This document shows, piece after piece, positions 1 through 9,413 of a DNA stretch of 64,000 nucleotides. The position numbers and the translations under genes are program-made. The stretch is taken from contig NC_053389.1 in assembly GCF_905171765.1 (NCBI RefSeq), positions 745,737,146 to 745,801,145 of the forward strand, written 5' to 3'. Position 1 is the first letter of the stretch. The number at the start of each line of letters is the position of its first letter. Below the pieces are notes generated by a model. It was not told the DNA's origin, did no database searches, and saw only the letters and a program-made list of their open reading frames with translations. The DNA comes from Bufo bufo (Eukaryota; Chordata; Amphibia; Anura; Bufonidae).

Positions 1-1259
1 AAGCGGAGCAGCCGTCCTCTAGACAGTACGCCTCCTACTGCCCACTGCAGCAAGCGACCGAGCACACCAAAGCCAGCTCCAAGGAGTTCCCTGGCAATGC
101 AGTTCTTCAGAAAATGTGCTGACGACAAGACACGAGTGGTTTGCACGCTTTACATTCAGAGCCTGAAGCAAGGCATAAACGTTCTCAACCTGAGCACAAC
201 CTGCATGACCAGGAATTTAAGTGCAAAGAACGAGCTGCAGTGGAGTAGACACCTCAAAAACCAAGAAAGGTCTCTGGCTCCTTCTACTTCCTCTTCTGCT
301 GCAGTCGCGGCCTCTTCATCCACCTCTGGAGTGACAGTGCCACCTGGCACCCCACAAACAGAGGATCTGCCAGCAACACCAACACCTGGGTCACCAAGCA
401 TCTCCACAATGTCCCACGGAAGCGTTCAGCTCTCCATATCCCAAACGCTGGAGAGGAAGAGGAAGTACCCCCCTACCCACCCACGATCCCTAGCCCTGAA
501 TAAGAGCATTTCTAAATTACTTGCCTTTGAAATGCTGTCATTCCGTCTGATGGAGACGTATAGTTTTAAAGGCCATATGGCGGTGGCTGTCCCACAGTAC
601 GTCGTGCCCAGCCGCCACTACTTTTCAATGCGAGCCATCGCTTCCCTTCACAACCAAGTAGGGGACAAAATCAGGTGTGCACTGCACAACGCCATCTGTG
701 GCAAGGTGCACCCATCTGTGGCAAGGTGCACTTGATTACGGATACGTGGACCAGTAAGCACGGTCAGGGCCTTTATATCTCCATAACAGCACACTGGGTA
801 AATGCAGTGGCGGCTGGGCCTGAGGCGGATAGCAGTTTGGCGCATGTCCTTCCACCACCGAGGAGTGCAGGGCGCTTCAGTTTGCCTACTGTTGCTTCCT
901 CCTCCTACTCTGCTTCCTCATCCTCTACCAGCTCCTCATCCGGTCAGCGTAACACCTTCACCACCAACTTCAGCACAGCCAGGGGTAAACGACAGCAGGC
1001 AGTTTTAAAACTTATCTGTTTGGTGGACAAACTCTACACCGCGCAGGAGCTGTGGACGGGCCTTGAACAACAGACCGATGAGTGGTTTGTGCCAGTCAGC
1101 CTCAAGCCCGGTCTGGTGGTGTGCGATAATGGGCAAAATCTCGTAGCAGCTCTGGGACTAGCCGGTTTGAAGCACATCTATTGCGTGGCGCATGTGCTGA
1201 ATTTAGTGGTGCAGAGATTCATTAAAAATTACCCTATCCTCTGTTCTATTGCTGGGTGA
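1..1259 (+). pseudogene. hAT transposase N-terminal half with degenerate BED zinc finger
   Basis: Codons are open from base 1. The first frame runs to a stop at 735 and the second frame runs from about 700 to 1259. The protein carries a BED-type zinc-finger region at about 97-240, followed by Ser/Thr/Pro-rich linkers and the start of the RNase H-like catalytic domain (DTWTSKHGQG and VVCDNGQNLVAAL motifs, about 735-1180). BED fingers bind DNA at transposon ends, and the RNase H-like fold does strand cleavage in hAT transposases. Compared with copy 3, the second Cys of the finger is Tyr and the two zinc-binding His positions read Asn, so zinc binding is probably lost. A 20-bp tandem duplication at about 695-735 causes the frame change. 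The frame runs into the 92-bp array at about 1237 and stops. Confidence 0.8.
696..735 (+). repeat. 20-bp tandem duplication that shifts the transposase frame
   Basis: The 20-bp unit ccatctgtggcaaggtgcac occurs twice in a row. Copy 3 has a single unit at the matching place. Twenty is not a multiple of three, so the duplication moves the reading frame and explains the break between the two transposase frames. Confidence 0.85.
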
Positions 1260-2328
1260 CAAGAACCCCCTTTTGCAGTGAATGAACCCCTGCTGTGCCT
1301 GGGTGACAGGGGCCTAAAGCTCTTAAAATCCTCTGTTCTATTGCTGGGTGACAAGAACCCCCTTTTGCCGTGATCTAACGCCTGCTGTGTCTGGGTGACA
1401 GGGTCCTAAATCTCTCAAAATCCTCTGTTCTATTGCTGGGTGACAAGAACCTATTTTGCCGTGAATGAACCCCTGATGTGCCTCGGTGACAGGGGCTTAA
1501 ATCTTTCATAATCCTCTGTTCTATTGCTGGGTGACATGAACCCCCTTTTGCCGTGAATGAACTCCTGCTGTGCCTGGGTGACATGGGCCTAAATCTCTCA
1601 AAATCCTCTGTTCTATTGTTGGGTGACAAAAACCCACTTTTGTCGTGAATGAACCCCTGCTGTGCCTAGGTGACAGGGGCTTAAATCTCTCATAATCCTC
1701 TGTTCTATTGCTGGGTGACATGAACCCCCTTTTGCCGTGAATGAACCCCTGCTGTGCCTGGGTGACAGGGGCTTAAATCTTTCATAATCCTCTGTTCTAT
1801 TGCTGGGTGACATGAACCCCCTTTTGCCGTGAATGTACCCCTGATGTGCCTCGGTGACAGGGGCCTAAATCTCTCAAAATCCTCTGTTCTATTGCTGGGT
1901 GACAAAAAGCTAGCTTTGCCGTGAATTAACCCCTGCTGTGCCTGGATGACAGGGGCCTAAATCTCTCAAAATCCTCTGTTCTATTGCTGGGTGACAAGAA
2001 CCCCCTTTTGCCGTGAACTAACCCCTGCTGTGCCTGGATGACAGGGGCCTAAATCTCTCAAAATCCTCTGTTCTATTGCTGGGTGACAAGAAGCTAGCTT
2101 TGCCGTGAATTAACCCCTGCTGTGCCTGGATGACAGGGGCCTAAATCTCTCAAAATCCTCTGTTCTATTGCTGGGTGACATGAACCCCCTTTTGCCGTGA
2201 ATGAACCCCTGCTGTGCCTGGGTTACAGGGGCTTAAATCTTTCATAATCCTCTGTTCTATTGCTGGGTGACATGAACCCCCTTTTGCCGTGAATGAACCC
2301 CTGCTGTGCCTGGGTGACAGGGGCCTAA
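1237..2328. repeat. 92-bp tandem array, left part (about 12 units)
   Basis: Repeats of about 92 bp, each with cctctgttctattgctgggt, then ttttgccgtgaatgaacccc, then gctgtgcctgggtgacaggg. Units are recognisable to each other with scattered substitutions. The array is cut at 2328 by the Ngaro element and continues at 7380 in phase. Because 92 is not a multiple of three but three units are, long open frames arise on the minus strand (1375-2365). These are repeat artefacts, not genes. A diverged array of the same family is in hAT-1 copy 2 (37205-37560). Confidence 0.9.
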
Positions 2329-2378
2329 TGGGATTATAGATCATACAAAACCCGCATCCAATCACCTTATCAATACAA

Positions 2379-3167
2379 CTAAAATAAATAAATAAGACAC
2401 GTGGACACCTTTATATGGTGGAAGATTTTGGCCACGACCAGCTTTATTAAAGAACAGCTTAAACAGCTAGAACATAAGCTCGGCCTAAATACCCAAATAA
2501 CTAGTCCGCTCACCATTCCAGTGAGCGACTTTACCCACCAGACCAGACCGACTAAGCAGGAGGCATGGGCCCCCCCCCCACCCATAGCTGCTTCTATCAT
2601 AGCCTGAAAGACCAAATTAAAAATGTCAAGACCAATGGCCGATAGATGAACACCATCAGAGAAATACAGGCCGGGCAAACCTCCCTCCAAGTCCACGTGT
2701 CGATATGAGAAACCCCAAACCAAGGGCATAAATTTTGCCATGACTCTGTTGATGCGAATCCTAATCCTGTCCAGATATTTCAGATTTGCACAAGACAGCC
2801 ATACTAGCCGCGGAACCATCTCTGAAAAAACTAAACGTGACACCGGAAACAATCGCCGCATCCGAACCAAAGTACGCTTCATGCTGAAAGCTAACTCCAT
2901 GGTCCCAAGCTTCCCCACGTCATTGCCACCAGCATGAAGAATAATAATATCAGGGTCCGGATACAACGAACACATTTCCAAAATTACATCAATAATACCC
3001 TCCCAGCGCAGTCCTCTGACACCATTCCAATGGACTCTAACATCATCTGTAGACCAAGACAAGTTATCACCGTACGACCTTCCTGAAGCTCTTCGCTGGG
3101 CCCAGTGAATGAAAGAATGGCCGACGATCCATACGGTGATGCCTTGGAAACCTGAGAAGACAAACAT
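2379..3167 (-). CDS. SGNH/GDSL-type hydrolase of the Ngaro element
   Basis: This frame of 262 residues carries the conserved blocks of an SGNH hydrolase. Block I reads GHS with the likely nucleophile Ser18, block III reads GGND at 80-83, and block V reads DGVH with Asp171 and His174. SGNH enzymes hydrolyse esters and related bonds. Such a domain is known at the 3' end of Ngaro-group retrotransposons, but its role in the life cycle is not established. The start at 3167 directly abuts the recombinase stop, so it may be a separate protein or a C-terminal extension of the recombinase. The frame has no internal stop and all four block residues are present. This makes it the best preserved of the Ngaro coding regions after RT. 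The last ~50 residues are hydrophobic and of unclear function. Confidence 0.85.
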   Translation of the reverse strand: MFVFSGFQGITVWIVGHSFIHWAQRRASGRSYGDNLSWSTDDVRVHWNGVRGLRWEGIIDVILEMCSLYPDPDIIILHAGGNDVGKLGTMELAFSMKRTLVRMRRLFPVSRLVFSEMVPRLVWLSCANLKYLDRIRIRINRVMAKFMPLVWGFSYRHVDLEGGLPGLYFSDGVHLSAIGLDIFNLVFQAMIEAAMGGGGAHASCLVGLVWWVKSLTGMVSGLVIWVFRPSLCSSCLSCSLIKLVVAKIFHHIKVSTCLIYLF

Positions 3168-4092
3168 TAGAGGGCATCGGGAAACGGACGAACATACATC
3201 TTAAAGCGATTGGAGGACCATCTCCCAATGCTCTTAATCACAGAAGCGCCCAAACCAAATTGAGCTGCTGTGGATGCGGCCCCGATCCTAAAGGAATGAA
3301 ATGTAAACCGAAAATCTTCCAAACCCAATACAGTAAGACACTTACACAAAACCCTCCGAAACTGGTACTGTGTTAAAGGGGAAAAATCCTGATGAACAAA
3401 AAACAAAGAACCACCGACTGGTCTGCACTCCCAAAAATGCATTAGCATACTCACCGGGCAGAGATCACCTGACCTGACCCTACCCACCCGAATCCAAGAA
3501 CCTTGTCCAGACTGATCCGTCTTAGTAGTAGGAAGGAAAAATAAAACATAGTTAGCATGAACGTGCACATTAGCTAGCAACAACCCTAAGCCAGACCTGC
3601 CGCTCTTTGGCAACAGCTCGCTTATCCTGAAAGCCCCAAAAAAACATGCACAAAAATACAGTAGAAAAAAGCAGAGACTCATAATCACTGATACAAACCA
3701 CAGCTGTAGCTTCACACAAAGCAAACCAATAAATCAGGGGAGATAGGACACCTGCTGTCAGAAGAACAATTACCCCTCTTATAACCCTTCAACATCTGCT
3801 TCACCATAAAAAATTCCAGAAAAGAAGGAACCCCCAGAATCCTAAGAAAAAATGAAACACTGGACAAGATCCTAACTACCGTGGCATGAGCTAACCTAAT
3901 CCTAAAGAGAGACAGACAAAATGCTAACGCTGAAACCTCATTACTCACAAAGGGAGACCCACCTCTACATTCCACAAAAGGACACCAACGACTCCACGAA
4001 CGGACATAGTCTAACCACGTCGCTGGGGCTACTGACGACTGAAGATACGACATCCCTAGGACCAGATCAGATTCCACAGATGTGGAGGGCAC
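3167..4092 (-). pseudogene. Tyrosine recombinase (YR) of the Ngaro element, one frameshift
   Basis: Two frames overlap at 3712-3724. The upstream frame (4092-3712, 126 residues) is the helical DNA-binding half. The downstream frame (3724-3167, 185 residues) holds the catalytic domain, with Arg33 in FRISELLP, Lys68, the HSFR box (His143, Arg146), Trp169 in GRWSS and the nucleophile Tyr177. The family catalyses strand exchange to integrate circular DNA without a target duplication. The catalytic set is complete, but the protein is split by a frame change near 3715, which also mistranslates the segment just before Arg33. The upstream frame overlaps the RT frame by 37 bp in a different phase, as in compact retroelements. 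The split is probably decay and not programmed shifting, since no slippery site was recognised. Confidence 0.85.
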
Positions 4093-5795
4093 ACTTCCCC
4101 TTCCAAATCGGCCCCCGCCGCCAATGAGCGAAATCTCTGAAACTGAAACCGAGACAAAGCATCAGCAATAGAATTATCTATACCTGGAATATGGCGCGCC
4201 TTTATCCAAATATTCAACTGCAAACAAAGCAAAACTAAATGGCGTAACAGCTTTACCACTAACGGACACTTTGAGGACAAGCAATTAACCGCAAACAACA
4301 CCCCCTTATTATCTGTGTGTAGAAAGATCCTTTTATTAGCAAAAAACCTACCCCATAAAACCAGAGCCACAATAACAGGGAACAATTCCAAAACCACTAT
4401 ATTCTTTGTTACCCCATTATCCACCGAAGATGAATGCCACGCAGCCGCGCACCAGTGCCCATTCCAGAAGGCCCCAAAACCAGAGGCCCCTGCTGCATCC
4501 GTGAATAGCTTCAAAGAGGGAGCAAACACAAACTGATCCTGCCAAAAAGAACGACCATTATAATTCCTAAAAAACTCCAACCAAATTACCAAATCATCCT
4601 TACTATCCCTACACAACCGAACATGAAAAACCGGATTCCGAATGCCTGCAATTAAAGCCACTAGCCGACGACAAAAAACCCGACCCATCGGCATGACTCT
4701 AGAGGCGAAAGCCAAAAGACCCAATAATGACTGAATCTCCTTAACCGTAGCTTTCCTCCTACTCAACAGATCTGAAATCACAGAACAAATTCTAAATACC
4801 TTCTCCTGGGGAAGACGAAACTCACCCTTCACTGAATCAATAGTAATACCTAAATACTCTAAACAATTAACAGGATAAACAGTCTTCTCCACAGACAAAG
4901 GCACACCAAACTCCGAACAAACCTGAAAAAACGAACCCAACAAATCAGAACAAACTGGGGAATCAACTGGACCTATAAACAAAAAATCATCTAGATAATG
5001 CGTCACAGCACCTTTCATACACCGAACAGACACAACCCATTCAATAAAAGAGGAAAAAGCTTCAAAATAAAAACAAGACACAGAACAACCCATAGGTAAA
5101 CATCTATCAAAATAAAACAAACCCTGAAACTGAAAACCCAGAGAATTAAAACAAGACGGGTGAACAGGTAATAAGCGAAAAGCCGACTGAATGTTGGCCT
5201 TTGCCATTAAAGCGCCCTGACCGAACGAGCGGACCATATCCACTGCAGCGTCAAAGGTTGCATACTTAACGGAACACAAGGCCTTATCGATCTCATCATT
5301 TAAAGATGCCCCATAAGGGAAAGATAAATGATGAATCAAACGAAAGGCATTCGGTTCCTTCTTAGGTACAATACCCCAAGGTGAGAGACGAAAATTAACA
5401 AAAGGAGGGGAAGAGAAAGGACCTGAAATCCTATCCGCCTCCAGCTCCTTCATCAATTTCGCACGCACCACAGACGGGAAATGGTTAACTGAAGATAGGT
5501 TATTAACCCATTCACAACCAGAACCTGAAAATGAAGGCAAAATAAAACCTACAGAAAAACCCTTAAGAAGTAACTCCGCCATCATGCGGTTTGGATACTG
5601 CTCTAACCACGGACCCATGCTCGCTACCCTTACTGGCGTCCAGGCTCTTTGAAACATATTCCCTTGCGGATGGCTGAGAGGGCAGATTTGCTTTCTTGAA
5701 GCAACGCACCATGGGGTGGCTGCCTCCGCAAAATGTACACTCATGCCGATATCTGCATGAGGAAGGCCATCGACACTGCGACTCATTGAACGCAA
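4056..5795 (-). CDS. Reverse transcriptase and RNase H polyprotein of the Ngaro element
   Basis: An uninterrupted frame of 579 residues. RT spans roughly 100-350, with a WGIVPKK block near 150, the motif A region AKANIQSAFR near 198-208, an LPMGCS block and the catalytic YLDD box at 267-270. RNase H follows (about 420-560), with FTDAAGASGFG, an ELFP block, LHTDNKG and HIPGIDNSIADALSRF. RT copies the element RNA and RNase H degrades it. Residue 201 is Asn where motif A normally has the metal-binding Asp (bases 5193-5195), so polymerase activity is probably lost despite the open frame. The N-terminal part overlaps the gag-like frame (5795-5563), so the true start is uncertain and may depend on a frameshift or re-initiation. 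Confidence 0.9.
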   Translation of the reverse strand: MRSMSRSVDGLPHADIGMSVHFAEAATPWCVASRKQICPLSHPQGNMFQRAWTPVRVASMGPWLEQYPNRMMAELLLKGFSVGFILPSFSGSGCEWVNNLSSVNHFPSVVRAKLMKELEADRISGPFSSPPFVNFRLSPWGIVPKKEPNAFRLIHHLSFPYGASLNDEIDKALCSVKYATFDAAVDMVRSFGQGALMAKANIQSAFRLLPVHPSCFNSLGFQFQGLFYFDRCLPMGCSVSCFYFEAFSSFIEWVVSVRCMKGAVTHYLDDFLFIGPVDSPVCSDLLGSFFQVCSEFGVPLSVEKTVYPVNCLEYLGITIDSVKGEFRLPQEKVFRICSVISDLLSRRKATVKEIQSLLGLLAFASRVMPMGRVFCRRLVALIAGIRNPVFHVRLCRDSKDDLVIWLEFFRNYNGRSFWQDQFVFAPSLKLFTDAAGASGFGAFWNGHWCAAAWHSSSVDNGVTKNIVVLELFPVIVALVLWGRFFANKRIFLHTDNKGVLFAVNCLSSKCPLVVKLLRHLVLLCLQLNIWIKARHIPGIDNSIADALSRFQFQRFRSLAAGADLEGEVCPPHLWNLIWS

Positions 5796-6999
5796 AGCAA
5801 GTGCCCTTCCTCAAAGCAGACGGCTGAGAAACAGTTGAGGACGGCTGCTGCCTAGGAGCGGAAAAGGACGTGCGATGCGGCACCAACAAATTGAGCCACA
5901 AACCCACATCCTTTGCCCCCCAACGCATACCAGGGTATACTGACAATTTTTGCCTAACACCTTCATCATAAGAAAACCACCCAACACCTCCAAAACTTTT
6001 ATAAGCTTCTAAAACATTGTCTAAATGTTGAAATAATCCAGAACACTTTTGAGGAAATTTCTCCCCAATGGCACTACAAAAAATACAATACGCCTGCAAC
6101 CAAATGTTGAATGACCGAGGAATCGGACGACGCCGATCCTCCTCAGTCTTCTCATCACGCTTATCCAATTTAATTACAAAATCCTTAGACGCAGGCAAAA
6201 GAGATAAAATATCAACAAATTCATTACACAAAATAACGGAAGAGGGAGGGAACCTTTGCTGTCAGAATTCTGCTCATCCCTCTGCCCGACCGACCGCCAA
6301 GCAGATGTAACATCATCCGCAATGGCAGACGGAACGGCAGATAGAGGGACAGCGGGGATCATAGCTTGAAGAGAGGAGAGGACAGAGGACAAGGAGGTAA
6401 GTACCGGAGCCAAGCCTGCGAGGAGGGGAAAGCGATGACACTCCTGGTGGCAAAGAGGTATCTTCCTGGCGCGCATCCGCCCACGGCTCAACACCGGAGT
6501 GGAGCCGCAGAGCTGGACGCTGCACCTGCTGTCCGCGAGTCCTGGGCCTCTTTCCACTTCTGCGACGAAAAGAAGAAATTCCTTGAACGTCCACCAGAGG
6601 GCACCCAGAAAGCAAATGACCGCCGGAACCATCAGTCCCATCAAAGTTCCCGGGGGACACAGAAGGCTGCTGCACCACCGGAAGTGACATCACGCCCGCC
6701 CCGCTACTTCCGGGTCTGGACTCCGATGCCTGCCGCTTCTCTGGACGCCGCCGCTCAGCAGAGGACCTAGATGGAGAAGGTGAAAAACGGGTGCGCTGCC
6801 TCCTCTCACGCTGAGAAGAGCGCAGCGCAGGCAAGACAGCAGCAGGGTCCACAGGCTCCGGTCCATCACCGCAAGAGGCTCCTCCAGCTCCAGGCAACTC
6901 CGGGAAGGCAGGCGACAGGTCCGACAGGCACGCTTCAAACCAGGCAGACGCTCCTTCCTCCACAGCACGGCTCCGCAGGGCAGCGATGAAACCATCCAT
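5563..6999 (-). pseudogene. Gag-like protein of the Ngaro element with a Cys/His cluster
   Basis: Two same-phase pieces (6999-6313 and 6231-5563) are separated by stops. A third frame (6644-6174) bridges the gap, which suggests two compensating frameshifts. The first piece starts at Met 6999, about 115 bp downstream of a TATA box. It is rich in Ser, Arg, Pro and Gly, as nucleic-acid-binding gag proteins often are. The second piece has a Cys/His-rich cluster (GTCFAFNESQCRW to HECTFCGGSHPMVRC) that resembles a zinc knuckle. No database family is recognised by eye. The gag role is inferred from position upstream of RT and from the Cys/His cluster. Confidence 0.65.
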
Positions 7000-7113
7000 C
7001 AGGTACGGCTGGCAGGAACGCAGGAAGCAGGCGAATCCTCACAGGGGCAGACAGGCAGAGTGCAGCTCCAGACTTGCGGTTTGGCTGACAGCTGGATCAC
7101 TGACAGCCACCGC

Positions 7114-7121
7114 AATATATA
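7114..7121 (-). promoter_or_regulatory. TATA-like box of the Ngaro leader
   Basis: On the minus strand the sequence reads tgtatatatt about 115 bp before the gag-like start at 6999. The position fits a Pol II promoter in the 5' terminal region. No transcription start can be shown. Confidence 0.45.
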
Positions 7122-7379
7122 CATAGAGAGACCCCATCCCCATAAATCAACAACCAATGCCCTAACTGTTGCTGGGCATCAACAATTAATCTGCCCAGCA
7201 ACCATCATCCATAGGTGCCCTAACTAGCCAATCCACCTCCCCCAGTAACACTGGCAAAATTTAGCCACCCTGGCCACCACTTTCGGCGGGAAAATCTCCC
7301 GCCAAAACCTCACCTAATGACCTTGCCATGATCAAAATCCCATGCGGATCCTTCCATATTAAATTCCAGGATCCTATCA

Positions 7380-7800
7380 ATCTCTCAAAATCCTCTGTTC
7401 TATTGCTGGGTGACAAGAACCTACTTTTGCCGTGAATGAACCCCTGCTGTGCCTGGGTGACAGGGGCCTAAATCTCTCAAAATCGTCTGTTCTATTGCTG
7501 GGTGACAAGAACCTCCTTTTGCCGTGAATGAACCCCTGCTGTGCTTGGGTGACAGGGGCCTAAATCTCTAAAAATCCTCTGTTCTATTGCTGGGTGACAA
7601 GATCCCCCTTTTGCCGTGAATGAACCCCTGCTGTGCCTGGGTGATAGGGGCCTAAATCTCTCAAAATCCTCTGTTCTATTGCTGGGTGACAAGATCCCCC
7701 TTTTGCCGTGAATGAACCCCTGCTGTTCCTGGGTGACATTGGCCTCGTTCTCTCAAAATCCTCTGTTCTATTACTGGGTGACATGAACCCCCTTTTGCCG
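7380..7800. repeat. 92-bp tandem array, right part (about 4.5 units)
   Basis: The array resumes in phase after the Ngaro element with the same unit and spacing as 1237-2328. The last unit is the most diverged (ctctgcattgctgacaggga at about 7813). Confidence 0.9.
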
Positions 7801-8232
7801 TGAATGAACCCCTGCTCTGCATTGCTGACAGGGAACTAAATTTAATGAAAACATCTGTTACTGATCGGAAGATGCGCGACTACAAGCGCACGCTGCTGAT
7901 GGCATTCCCACCTGACAGCGGGGGCACAGTAGAAGCACAAGGCCAAGGCAGAGGAGGAGGAAGAGGTCGCCAACGCAGCTGGGGCACCGCCAGCACCTGA
8001 GAAGGCAGGGTTAGCATGGCCAATATGTGGAAAAGCTTTGTCAGCCTTGGAGGTGCTGACCTGCCCTGCAGCCAGTGTATAGTGTGAATGTGTGTTTAGC
8101 ACGGCAGAGAGCATTATCACAGGCCGCAGCCAATGTGGACAAGCTTACGTTTATTAAAATGAACCAGGCATGGATCCCACAGGATTTGTCCGTACCTTGT
8201 GCAGAATAGACATTTATAACAGCCTCAACCAT
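7801..8232 (+). pseudogene. hAT transposase C-terminal remnant of copy 1
   Basis: A plus-strand frame keeps the piece GGTVEAQGQGRGGGRGRQ (about 7920-7980) and then MANMWKSF near 8018. It is followed by a degenerate version of the C-terminal dimerisation segment: cctgccctgcagccagtgta near 8061 matches copy 2 at about 37938. The hAT C-terminal region mediates dimerisation. Relative to copy 2 the text jumps at about 8050, so internal sequence is deleted. Stops follow shortly. The call depends on similarity to copy 2. Confidence 0.55.
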
Positions 8233-8796
8233 CCATTCTTGTACTCAAGTGCACTTATTCTTTGTTTTATTTTGTTATATGCAAATAGTTAGAAAGGCTG
8301 AGCACTCACCACCTGGACCACACAGAGAAACGTACAAATGTGGGCAGTGGTAACAATTCAATTATTTATTATTATTACACAAAATGCAGATATGACAACT
8401 TAAAATATACAATCATTAAAAAACAATAATAATAAAATCTAACTAATATATTCCAATATATCTAAAATAGTGGCTGAGGTGATAAAATCATCATACAAAT
8501 ATACAGGGTGGGCCATTTATATGGATATACCTTAATAAAATGGGAATGGTTGGTGATATTAACTTCCTGTTTGTGGCACATTAGTATATGTGAGGGGGGA
8601 AACTTTTCAAGATGGGCGGTGACCATGGTGGCCATTTTGAAGTTGGCCATTTTGAATCCAACTTTTGTTTTTTCAATAGGAAGAGGGTCATGTGACACAT
8701 CAAACTTATTGGGAATTTCGCAAGAAAAACAATGGTGTGCTTGGTTTTAACGTAACTTTATTCTTTCATGAGTTATTTACAAGTTTCTGACCACTT

Positions 8797-9010
8797 ATAA
8801 AAGGTGTTCAATGTGCTGCCCATTGTGTTGGATTGTCAATGCAACCCTCTTCTTCCACTCTTCACACACTGATAGCAACACCACAGGAAAAATGCTAGCA
8901 CAGGCTTCCAGTATCCGTAGTTTCAGGTGCTGCACATCTCGTATCTTCACAGCATAGACAATTGCCTTCAGATGACCCCAAAGATAAAAGTCTAAGGGGG
9001 TCACTAGATA
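8797..9010 (-). pseudogene. Inverted duplicate of the mariner transposase C-terminus
   Basis: The minus strand encodes TPLDFYLWGHLKAIVYAVK and runs on to QHNGQHIEHLL near 8797. It is the mirror copy of the plus-strand fragment at 9205-9413 and lies within the left arm of the fold-back element. Confidence 0.75.
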
Positions 9011-9059
9011 TGCGAAATTGCTACATGATGATGTGTTTCCCTCTTTATGCACTGAAGCT

Positions 9060-9413
9060 GGCACGTTCCCTGAGTTTTTCCAGCAAGATGGTGCACCCAC
9101 CACCATATTATGGGTGTCAGGTCCGAGCATTCCTATAGGAACAGTTTCCTGGAAAGTGGATTGGTCATCGTGGGCCAGTTGAATGGCCCCCAAGGTCTCC
9201 CGATCTGACCCCCTTAGACTTTTATCTTTGGGGTCATCTGAAGGCAATTGTCTATGCTGTGAAGATACGAGATGTGCAGCACCTGAAACTACGGATACTG
9301 GAAGCCTGTGTTAGCATTTCTCCTGTGGTGTTGCTATCAGTGTGTGAAGAGTGGGAGAAGAGGGTTGCATTGACAATCCAACACAATGGGCAGCACATTG
9401 AACACCTTTTATA
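9060..9413 (+). pseudogene. Mariner-type transposase C-terminal fragment
   Basis: Reads FQQDGAPT at about 9078-9100, and further on the segment ending in a TPLDFYLWGHLK-type block. This matches the second and third catalytic acidic positions of mariner transposases (QQDGAP and SPDLTPLDF). Frame changes and stops separate the blocks. An inverted duplicate of the last ~100 codons lies at 8797-9010 on the minus strand and keeps the clean string TPLDFYLWGHLKAIVYAVK. The DNA-binding half is missing. Confidence 0.75.

Larger units (their letters stand above)
2329..7379 (-). mobile_element. Ngaro/DIRS-order tyrosine-recombinase retrotransposon (about 5.05 kb)
   Basis: A nearly full-length element read on the minus strand. 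It has a leader with a TATA box (7114-7121), a gag-like region (6999-5563), RT plus RNase H (5795-4056), a tyrosine recombinase (4092-3167) and an SGNH hydrolase (3167-2379). The order RT-RNaseH, then YR, then SGNH is known from Ngaro-group elements of fish and frogs. The flanking 92-bp array reads in phase across the insertion: gggcctaa ends at 2328 and atctctcaaa resumes at 7380. No target duplication is present, as expected for recombinase-mediated integration. The split direct repeats typical of the group are not obvious to the eye at the ends, so the exact termini may be off by a base. Confidence 0.85.
1..8250 (+). mobile_element. hAT-1 family DNA transposon, copy 1 (degenerate, 5' end outside the window)
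   Basis: A hAT-superfamily transposon relic read on the plus strand. Its parts in order are an N-terminal BED-finger and transposase reading frame (1-1259), a 92-bp tandem array (about 1237-2328), a nested Ngaro retrotransposon (2329-7379), the rest of the array (7380-7800), and a short C-terminal transposase remnant (7801-8232). The assignment rests on clear protein similarity to copy 3 (43170-46884, minus) and on sharing the array with copy 2 (34107-38486). The left terminus lies before base 1. No right terminal repeat is recognisable near 8250, so the right boundary is approximate. The central transposase core is missing, so the copy cannot encode a working protein. Confidence 0.75.

Noticed and set aside
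1237..2328. Possible CRISPR-like array
   Set aside because: The units are contiguous 92-bp tandem repeats without unique spacers, and the DNA is eukaryotic transposon sequence.
1375..2365. Series of minus-strand proteins with repeated MSPSNRTEDFERF text
   Set aside because: They are translations of the 92-bp tandem array. Three units make a multiple of three, so frames stay open without coding meaning. The text lies in a non-coding part of hAT-1.
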